From Synechococcaceae bacterium WB4_1_0192 (GTDB lineage: Bacteria > Cyanobacteriota > Cyanobacteriia > PCC-6307 > Cyanobiaceae), in NCBI GenBank assembly GCA_009926195.1, contig RFPK01000072.1:1-8401 (forward strand): a stretch of DNA of 8,401 nucleotides, in the 5' to 3' direction. Positions 1 to 4,678 of this stretch are shown here, piece after piece. Below the pieces are notes generated by a model. That model searched no databases. It was not told the origin of the DNA and saw nothing but the letters and a program-made list of their open reading frames with translations. A program made the position numbers and the translations under genes. The stretch's first letter is position 1, and the number at the start of each line of letters is the position of its first letter.

Positions 1-117
1 CCGCTCGCGGAAGGCGTCATCCAGATGGTGGACAAAACGCGGCTCGGCGTAGAAGAGCTGGTCGTCGCTGGCATCCCACTTGCGCCGCTGCGACTCGGAA
101 AGCACCTGAACCGCCAC
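1..117 (-). CDS. Probable SAM-dependent methyltransferase, 5' end only (runs off left edge)
   Basis: The minus strand is open from a GTG at 117 to the window edge, giving 39 residues. The reading includes KWDASDDQLFYAEPRFVHHL and ends DDAFRER. From memory this W-D-x-S-D-D-x-L-F-Y...PRFV-x-H-x-D-x-x-F pattern is the conserved N-terminus of a cyanobacterial class I SAM-dependent methyltransferase; the SAM-binding motifs would lie beyond the edge, so catalysis cannot be confirmed here. A second GTG at 105 could also be the start; neither has a clear Shine-Dalgarno sequence, and no in-frame ATG/GTG/TTG lies between 150 and 117. It is transcribed divergently from the oxidoreductase starting at 216. 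The coding call is fairly firm because of the protein-like composition; the family name is less so. Confidence 0.5.
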   Translation of the reverse strand, partial: MAVQVLSESQRRKWDASDDQLFYAEPRFVHHLDDAFRER

Positions 118-215
118 ACCACCGCCACAACCACGCCGGGACGCTAACGGCAGCGGGCGGGCTGCCGGGACGGCGCCGCTTCTAGCTTGCGGAGGCGTCT
201 CCGGCGGCAGATCCC
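118..215. promoter_or_regulatory. Divergent intergenic region with a dyad flanked by 9-bp direct repeats
   Basis: This 98-bp gap lies between two divergent genes and so must hold both promoters, but no convincing -35/-10 pair is visible. It contains a perfect 7-bp inverted repeat, CGGCAGC at 148-154 and GCTGCCG at 161-167 with a 6-bp spacer. A 9-bp direct repeat, GCCGGGACG, occurs at 135-143 and 164-172; its second copy overlaps the right arm of the dyad. A GGAGG at 191-195 is about 20 bases before the TTG at 216, too far for an ordinary ribosome binding site. An operator role is inference only. Confidence 0.3.
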
Positions 216-1247
216 TTGAGCAGCACGACGCCAGCAACGGCGGACCTGGCCGTGATCGGTGCCGGCGTCAGCGGCTGCTCCCTGGCGGCTGCGCTGCGGC
301 GGCTCGGCTGGGGGGGATCGCTGACCCTGCTGGAGATCGGCCGTGGCCCCGGCGGACGCAGCGCCACCCGCCGCTCCCGACGCGATCCGGCCCTGGCGAT
401 CAACCACGGCGCACCGCTGTTCAACATCACCGCCAGCCCGGAACCACAGCTGCTGGAGCCCCTGCGCCGGGGCGGCTGGTTGCAGCCATTTGCCGGTGCG
501 AGCCACAGCCTGGACGCCAACGGGCAGCTCGGCCCCCTGGGGGCTGACCCGTTCTGCAGTGGCCAGCTCTGGCAGGGCCAGCCGCAGATGGACGACCTCT
601 GCCGCGGTCTGCTATCCCTGGCCGCCGCCAGCGGCGGCTGGGATGACATCCCCCTGCAGCGGGCCGCCGCCCTGCTGGAGGATCCACAGCTCAACCGGGC
701 CGCAGCCGCTCTGGCGGCGATCGACTCCAGCCCGGGCTGCCAGCTGCTGCTCACCCTGCCGGAGGCCACGGCCCAGCGCTGGCGGCTGCAACCGTGGCGC
801 CTGCTCACCTTCACGGGCGCGGCGCAGCAGCGCTGGGGTCTGCGCCGCGTCTCGCAGCAACCGCAACGCGATGGCCGCTGGGCGGTGGTGGCGGAATCGA
901 GCGCCGATTTCGCCAGCCGCCATCGACAGGTGTATGGCTCGCGCTCCTCGGCAGCCCAACTGCTCGGGGCACCCGCTGATCTGGAGGCGGAGCAGCAGGT
1001 GATGGCGGCCCTGGAGCGGGCCCTGCAGGCGGCACTCGGGCTGACCACCACCGGGGCCGAGCGCCAGCTGATGCGCTGGGGTGCCGCATTCCCGCACCCA
1101 CCCGGCCTCGATCCGGCCCTGGCCCTGTGCCAGGCCAGTCGGATCGGGTTCTGCGGCGATACGATCGCCGGCCCCGGCTTCGGGCGGGTGGAGGGGGCCC
1201 TGCGCAGCGCTGAGGCCCTGGCGACACGGCTGCTGCCGCAGCTTTAA
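216..1247 (+). CDS. Renalase-like FAD/NAD(P)-binding oxidoreductase
   Basis: A 343-residue soluble flavoprotein. The N-terminus has the Rossmann dinucleotide-binding motif VIGAGVSG (GxGxxG at residues 15-20), the acidic residue ending the second strand (E40), and the GRGPGGRSATRR element (42-53) typical of the amine-oxidase/renalase group. Near the C-terminus, IGFCGDTIAGPGFGRVEGA (from about 310) matches the usual second FAD-contacting GD motif before the final helix. Length fits cyanobacterial renalase-like proteins, whose substrate is generally unknown. No signal peptide or membrane segment is seen, so it should be cytoplasmic. The start is a TTG: an in-frame TAG at 183-185 closes the frame upstream, and no ATG or GTG precedes the Rossmann motif. 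The stop overlaps the convergent neighbour's stop in a shared TTAA. Family assignment is firm; a specific activity is not claimed. Confidence 0.85.
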   Translation: MSSTTPATADLAVIGAGVSGCSLAAALRRLGWGGSLTLLEIGRGPGGRSATRRSRRDPALAINHGAPLFNITASPEPQLLEPLRRGGWLQPFAGASHSLDANGQLGPLGADPFCSGQLWQGQPQMDDLCRGLLSLAAASGGWDDIPLQRAAALLEDPQLNRAAAALAAIDSSPGCQLLLTLPEATAQRWRLQPWRLLTFTGAAQQRWGLRRVSQQPQRDGRWAVVAESSADFASRHRQVYGSRSSAAQLLGAPADLEAEQQVMAALERALQAALGLTTTGAERQLMRWGAAFPHPPGLDPALALCQASRIGFCGDTIAGPGFGRVEGALRSAEALATRLLPQL

Positions 1248-2579
1248 GCCGGCACCCGCAGGCCGAGCTCATCGAGCAGGGCCTTGTGGCGCGCCACCGG
1301 CACGAAGCTGTGGGCAGCCATGGCACCGCTGACGGCCACCGGCGGCACGCCGATGCCCGGGAATACCCCGGCACCGCAGAGCATCAACCCCTCGATCGGC
1401 GTGGTGCCGGTGGGGAACGGCGACTGATCGGCGCCGATGGCCGGGCCGTAGCTGCCCCGGTGCACACGCAGATAGCGGCGATGGCTGCGGGGGGTGCCCT
1501 GCAGCTCGATCACGATCCGATCCGCCAGATCGGGAATCAGCTGCACCAGCACCTGGTGGAACAGGCCGCAGCGCTCGGCCTTGAGGGCATCGTAGGCGCG
1601 GCTGCCGGGCTCGAGATCACGCCAGAGCTCCCAGGGCTCATTGGCCGGGGTGTAGCCATGCAGCACCTGATGGCCCGGTGGAGCCAGGGAGGGATCGAGC
1701 AGCGATGGCATCGACAGCACCAGCATGTTGCGCTCGGCACTGATGCCGCGCTGCCAGTCGCCCACCCAGACGTGGTGGATCGGCAGATCCTGGAGGGCAT
1801 CGCCACGCAGACCGAGGTGCCAGTGCAGGAAGCTGCCGCAGGCGGGGGTGGACGAGCTCGCCGGGCTCGATCTCAAGGGCAAGATCGTGGTGCATGTGAA
1901 CGGCGTGCCCAAGGGGCTGTCGGCGCCGCTGCAGGGCGGCGGCGCTGGTCTGATCCAGCGGCAGGCCGGAGATCAGGAACGACAGCATCTCCACCCAGTG
2001 GAGCAGGAAGGGATCGCGCAGATGCCGGCGCGCCAGCGGACCGAAGGCACCACCCAGGGCCGCCAGACGGGGGGCATGGCGCAGCAGGGCCGCAGAGCCG
2101 CGCGCCCCAAGGGCGCCGGCCATGCCGAGACCGGGCCGCAGGGCCAGCAAGGGCAGGGCGGTGACGGCGCGGCAATAGGGCTCGAGCCAGGCCATGAAGC
2201 CCGCCCATTCGTCGGCGGCGGCGGGACCGCGCAGCTGGCGCAGCAGCTCCAGGAACGGGTCGGCGCCGACACCCACGCGCAACTGACCTTCCGGCAGCAA
2301 CAACCCCCAGTCCCGATAGGAGACCACGGGCAGCTCCTCACCGACGGCCCGCAGCACCTGGGCCAGCGGGTTGGTGGAGGGCCAGCGACCCAGGCCGCTC
2401 CAGAGCGACGGTCCTGATTCGAACTGAAAGCCGCGGCGCTGGAAGCCGTGGGTGGCACCACCGGGGCGATCGTGGGCCTCCAGCACCAGCACCTCAAGCC
2501 CATGCCGGGCCGCCATGGCCCCGCAGCAGAGTCCGCCCAGGCCGCTGCCGACCACGATCAGATCAGGGCTGCTGGTCAA
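1244..2579 (-). pseudogene. CrtISO/phytoene-desaturase-like FAD oxidoreductase, disrupted by an internal replacement and frame change
   Basis: Two halves of one flavoprotein lie in different minus-strand frames. The first, from a TTG at 2579, has LIVVGSGLGGLCC (FAD Rossmann motif), the E-x-x-D-R-P-G-G segment, FESGPSLWSGL, and runs to SGLPLDQTSAAA near 1935. The second begins around TPACGSFLHWHLGL near 1849 and continues through SLLDPSLAPPG, RGSYGPAI and the C-terminal FAD motif GLMLCGAGVFPGIGVPPVA to a TAA at 1244. Members of this family, related to carotene isomerases and retinol saturases, are usually a little over 500 residues. Here the span is 445 codons and about 90 residues expected between the halves are missing, replaced by an ~87-bp segment with no resemblance to the family. 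The N-terminal frame runs on out of register to a stop at 1638, so the product would be a 313-residue truncated protein lacking the C-terminal FAD contacts. The start overlaps the TGA of a tiny 11-codon ORF; the gene lies 64 bp downstream of the Crp-type regulator on the same strand and may be cotranscribed. It could instead be a functional gene damaged by misassembly. Confidence 0.75.
1848..1934 (+). other. Foreign-looking fragment, plus-strand reading resembles an M28-type peptidase PA domain
   Basis: This segment interrupts the FAD oxidoreductase. On the plus strand, opposite to the host gene, it reads VDELAGLDLKGKIVVHVNGV followed by PKGLSAPLQ. The pattern D-x-x-A-G-L-D-[LV]-[KR]-G-K-I-V-V is what I recognise from the protease-associated (PA) domain of M28-family aminopeptidases. 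Flanking plus-strand codons make no sense as a peptidase, so only about 29 codons are present. The edges are estimated from where host-protein similarity stops: near SAAA on the right, near TPACG on the left. It contains no start, no terminal repeats and no transposon ends. The similarity is from memory. Confidence 0.5.
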
Positions 2580-2643
2580 GAGCGGGACACGACGATGCCA
2601 CCGATCATGGCCGCCAGGGGCAGGCAGCCGGTGCCAGTCCCGC

Positions 2644-3246
2644 TCAGGCGGCCGCCAGGGGGGCCGATTCCACCAGCTCCGGGGCCAGCCGCAGGCCGCT
2701 CTCGCCGGCGGGGACCACCAACAGCTCGGCCTGGCGGATGCGCGAGATCAGCCGGGTCGCCGTGACGCGGGTGGTGCCGATCAGCTCGCCGATGCGCTCA
2801 TGGGTGAGGCGGAACGGCAGATCGCACCAGGCCCCACAACGGCGGCCGAGACGACGCACCAACAGACCGAGCAGGGCATGCAGTCGCTGCTCGGCGCTGC
2901 CGAGATGGCGGATGCGCAGGAGCTGGAGGGTCCACTCATTGACCGGATCAACGCCATCAGCGCCGCCAGGCTGGGCCGCACCGCGGAACAGCAGCGGCGT
3001 CAGCGCCTCGACGCAGATGCCCTCACTGCAGAGGCGATCGATGCGCAACTGATCACCCGGCTGCAGGAACGCGAGGGTCATGCCCTCGGTCTCCTCGCAG
3101 GGGCAGTACACCCGGGCCATACCCTCCAGCACCTCGATGCAGCTGGCCTGGTGGAGCAGAAGGGGATCCAGCAGCACCACCTGTCCGACCGGCAGGCGCA
3201 CGGCACTGGCGGCGGAGTCGTGGTCAACGGAAGCGGAGAAGGGCAT
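2644..3246 (-). CDS. Crp/Fnr-family transcriptional regulator, IdiB-like by position
   Basis: A 200-residue regulator. Residues about 15-105 form a cyclic-nucleotide-binding-type beta-barrel, without the Arg-Ser phosphate cassette that would indicate cAMP binding. Residues about 103-135 fit the dimerisation helix, and 146-172 form a winged helix-turn-helix with recognition helix TTRVTATRLISRIR. That helix resembles NtcA (R-V-T-V-T-R) more than E. coli CRP (R-E-T-V-G-R). Seven cysteines are present (36, 48, 50, 73, 78, 137, 141), five of them in the sensor part, including C48-x-C50, so redox or metal sensing is conceivable but unproven. It follows futA on the same strand, separated by a terminator and its own promoter region. 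In Synechococcus elongatus the Crp/Fnr-type regulator IdiB is encoded next to idiA and activates it under iron limitation; equivalence is inferred from position and family. The ATG at 3246 is the only good start and has no clear Shine-Dalgarno sequence. Confidence 0.85.
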   Translation of the reverse strand: MPFSASVDHDSAASAVRLPVGQVVLLDPLLLHQASCIEVLEGMARVYCPCEETEGMTLAFLQPGDQLRIDRLCSEGICVEALTPLLFRGAAQPGGADGVDPVNEWTLQLLRIRHLGSAEQRLHALLGLLVRRLGRRCGAWCDLPFRLTHERIGELIGTTRVTATRLISRIRQAELLVVPAGESGLRLAPELVESAPLAAA

Positions 3247-3267
3247 CAGATCGGCCGACGGGGCTAA

Positions 3268-3284
3268 TTGCGAATGCGTCGCAA
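3268..3284. promoter_or_regulatory. 17-bp dyad over the predicted -10/+1 of the regulator gene
   Basis: TTGCGAATGCGTCGCAA has perfect 6-bp arms (TTGCGA/TCGCAA) around a 5-bp centre. It covers the predicted start point and touches the -10, a classic repressor position. It matches the dyad at 3306-3322 at 11 of 17 positions, so the same protein may bind both. Confidence 0.45.
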
Positions 3285-3311
3285 CCTAAACAAGCCCCTG
3301 CTCTTTTGCAA
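3283..3311 (-). promoter_or_regulatory. Predicted sigma-70 type promoter of the Crp-family regulator
   Basis: Read on the minus strand, TTGCAA (plus 3306-3311) and TAGGTT (plus 3283-3288) are separated by exactly 17 bp, giving a plausible -35/-10 pair with a start point near 3276, about 30 bases before the ATG at 3246. The -35 matches TTGACA at four of six positions and the -10 is weak. The region is markedly more A/T-rich than its surroundings, and the terminator upstream means the regulator needs its own promoter. Confidence 0.45.
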
Positions 3312-3322
3312 GCGATTCTCAA
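3306..3322. promoter_or_regulatory. Fur-box-like site over the predicted -35
   Basis: TTGCAAGCGATTCTCAA resembles known bacterial Fur boxes, with GATTCTCA (complement TGAGAATC) as the better half. It overlaps the predicted -35 at 3306-3311, so Fur bound with iron would block transcription of the regulator. The palindrome is imperfect (TTG...CAA plus one internal pair). Fur control fits an iron-uptake locus; the site assignment is inference. Confidence 0.4.
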
Positions 3323-3335
3323 TACCAAGTATTGA
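3319..3335. promoter_or_regulatory. Perfect 7-3-7 palindrome upstream of the -35
   Basis: TCAATACCAAGTATTGA has perfect 7-bp arms (TCAATAC/GTATTGA) around CAA. It is centred about 51 bases upstream of the predicted start point and overlaps the Fur-like site by four bases. It does not fit the NtcA (GTA-N8-TAC) or CRP (TGTGA-N6-TCACA) consensus. Its perfection and A/T content in a G/C-rich genome suggest an operator; the binding protein is unknown, with self-binding by the adjacent regulator one possibility. Confidence 0.5.
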
Positions 3336-3353
3336 CAGCGGCCGCGGCCAGCG

Positions 3354-3382
3354 AAAAAGCCAGCCGGGCTGGCCGGCTGGCT
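3354..3382 (-). terminator. Rho-independent terminator of futA
   Basis: On the minus strand, 36 bases past the futA stop, a perfect 10-bp stem (AGCCAGCCGG/CCGGCTGGCT) with the 5-base loop CCAGC is followed directly by TTTTT (plus 3354-3358). The stem is very G/C-rich and the U-tract is clear. It should end the futA message before the regulator gene, making the two separate transcription units. Confidence 0.85.
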
Positions 3383-3418
3383 CGCTGAGGAGGGGTGATG
3401 GGCCGAAGCGGCCACGGC

Positions 3419-4600
3419 TCACTGCCAGCCGTTGCTCTCCATCAGCCGCACCGCCGCCTTGTTCTTGGCGCCCATCTGCTCGGCCGACACCCCATCGGCG
3501 CGGAAGTTGCCGAAGCGCCGCAGGATCGGATCGTTGCCCGAGCCCTGGAGCGGGTACTCGTGGTTGGCCTCGGCGTAGCCGCGGCCGCCACTGGGCGACG
3601 CCAGAAACTCGATCAGCTTCAGGGCTGCCGCGGGGTTGGTGGCGGACTTCAACACGCCGGCACCGGTGATGTTGACGTGAGCGGGCGTGGGAATGATCAC
3701 CTTGAGCCGACTGGCCAGGGTCTTGTCGGCAGCACCGCCATCCCCCGAGAGCATGCGGGCCACGTAGTAGCTGTTCACCAGCGCCACGCCGCACTGGCCG
3801 TTGCCGACGGCCCGGATCAGCGGCGTGTCCGAGGTGAAGTAGGCCTGGCGGACGTTCGCAGCCATCGCCCTGACCCAGGCGGCGGTGGCAGCCTCACCGC
3901 GCAGGATCATCTGATCGGCGACCAGCGACTGGTTGTAGACGCTCTTGCGATCGCGCAGGCAGAGCTTGCCCCGCAGGGCCGGCCTGGCCAGATCCGCGTA
4001 GGTGCGGATGCTGGCGGGATTCACCTGCTTCGGGTTGACGATCACCACCCGCAGCCGGCGGGTGAGGCCGTACCAGCGCCCCTTGGAATCGCGCAGGTTC
4101 AGGGGCACATCGCGCAGCAGTGCCGCCGAGGGAGACGGGCGGAACAGACCCAGATCGGCCGCCTGATCGAGACGGGCCGCATCCGCCAGCACCAGCACAT
4201 CGGCGGGACTGTTGCGGCCCTCGCTGCGCACCCGCTGGATCAGGGCGTCGTCCTTGGCCTCCAGCAACCGGATGCGGATACCGGTGCGGGCGGTGAACTG
4301 CTGATAGAGCGCCTTGTCGGTGTTGTAGTGGCGGCCGGAATACACACCGATCTCCTGGCCCTGGGCCTCGGCGCGGGCACCGCCATCCCCGGCGCCCACC
4401 GCGCCGAGGGCCACGGCGGTGGCGGCCGCACCGCTCAGACCGAACAGCAGAGCCAGGCCCAGGCGCTCGGGTTGGCGGTGGCGCAGCCGGCGCAGGCGCA
4501 GCTGGGGCAGGAACGGCTTGAACAACGACGACACGGGAGAACGCTGGGGCTGGGCCGCACTCTGGCGCCGCCCCCATGCCCTTTGGAGACCGCCGAGCAT
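3419..4600 (-). CDS. futA: Iron(III) ABC transporter periplasmic binding protein (FutA/IdiA type)
   Basis: A 393-residue secreted protein that captures ferric iron and delivers it to the FutB permease. The N-terminus has a basic stretch (LRLRRLRHR, 34-42) and a hydrophobic core (about 47-70) forming a signal sequence. The mature part opens with IGVYSGRHYNTD. The iron ligands known from Synechocystis FutA1 (Tyr13, Tyr143, Tyr199, Tyr200) correspond to Y92, Y222, Y278 and Y279 here: spacings of 130, 56 and 1 residues are exactly conserved, and H91 sits at the His12 position. The C-terminus (HEYPLQGSGNDPIL, then GAKNKAAVRLMESNGW) is typical of the family. The ATG at 4600 gives an unusually long leader; a GTG at 4534 (residue 23) would give a more ordinary signal peptide and leave the CRP-like site well upstream, so the start is uncertain. 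It is divergent from futB and followed by its own terminator. IdiA-type members also protect photosystem II under iron stress; which role applies here cannot be told. Confidence 0.93.
   Translation of the reverse strand: MLGGLQRAWGRRQSAAQPQRSPVSSLFKPFLPQLRLRRLRHRQPERLGLALLFGLSGAAATAVALGAVGAGDGGARAEAQGQEIGVYSGRHYNTDKALYQQFTARTGIRIRLLEAKDDALIQRVRSEGRNSPADVLVLADAARLDQAADLGLFRPSPSAALLRDVPLNLRDSKGRWYGLTRRLRVVIVNPKQVNPASIRTYADLARPALRGKLCLRDRKSVYNQSLVADQMILRGEAATAAWVRAMAANVRQAYFTSDTPLIRAVGNGQCGVALVNSYYVARMLSGDGGAADKTLASRLKVIIPTPAHVNITGAGVLKSATNPAAALKLIEFLASPSGGRGYAEANHEYPLQGSGNDPILRRFGNFRADGVSAEQMGAKNKAAVRLMESNGWQ
3947..3954. repeat. HIP1 palindrome GCGATCGC
   Basis: Exact copy of the highly iterated palindrome abundant in many cyanobacterial genomes, here inside futA. 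It supports the cyanobacterial origin of the window. Confidence 0.7.
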
Positions 4601-4614
4601 CGGCCACCCGCCGC

Positions 4615-4633
4615 TGTCACATCGGTCACATCG
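4615..4633. promoter_or_regulatory. CRP-like site built from a 9-bp tandem repeat in the futA/futB divergent promoter
   Basis: GTCACATCG occurs twice head-to-tail at 4616-4624 and 4625-4633. Within it, TGTCA-CATCGG-TCACA (4615-4630) matches the CRP consensus TGTGA-N6-TCACA except for one base. A Crp-family regulator is encoded just downstream of futA, so this is its most obvious target. It lies only 15 bp from the annotated futA ATG, or about 80 bp from the alternative GTG at 4534, and 49 bp from the futB ATG. Promoter boxes on either side are not clear. Confidence 0.5.
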
Positions 4634-4639
4634 AAGCCA

Positions 4640-4654
4640 GATCCGGCGCGGATC
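4640..4654. promoter_or_regulatory. Perfect 6-3-6 dyad in front of futB
   Basis: GATCCGGCGCGGATC has perfect arms GATCCG/CGGATC around GCG. It lies between the CRP-like site and the futB ATG. It could be an operator or a small 5' hairpin, but G/C-rich dyads of this size also arise by chance. Confidence 0.25.
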
Positions 4655-4678
4655 CCCCTGCCCCTAGCCTTCACGGCC

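Noticed and set aside
182..1097. Minus-strand open frames opposite the renalase-like gene.
   Set aside because: Composition is rich in Arg, Ala and Ser with no domains, as expected for shadows of the plus-strand flavoprotein.
1244..1247. Four-base TTAA shared by two convergent stop codons.
   Set aside because: Tight convergent overlaps are common in compact picocyanobacterial genomes; noted in the gene entries but not treated as a finding.
1286..2417. Long plus-strand open frames opposite the FAD oxidoreductase.
   Set aside because: They are antisense shadows of the flavoprotein gene; only the ~29-codon peptidase-like stretch at 1848-1934 looks protein-like on that strand.
2576..2608. An 11-codon minus-strand ORF (MIGGIVVSRS) whose TGA overlaps the TTG of the FAD oxidoreductase.
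   Set aside because: Translational coupling is possible, but there is no ribosome binding site and no sign of conservation; too short to call.
3332..3337. TTGACA on the plus strand as a -35 box.
   Set aside because: It points into the 3' end of futA in the antisense direction, has no convincing -10 at the right distance, and falls within the palindrome at 3319-3335.
3395..4678. Long plus-strand open frame in phase with futB, which would make a 942-residue protein.
   Set aside because: It is antisense to futA over its whole length, lacks any recognisable domain, and the permease begins naturally at the ATG at 4679. Open antisense frames are common in such G/C-rich DNA.
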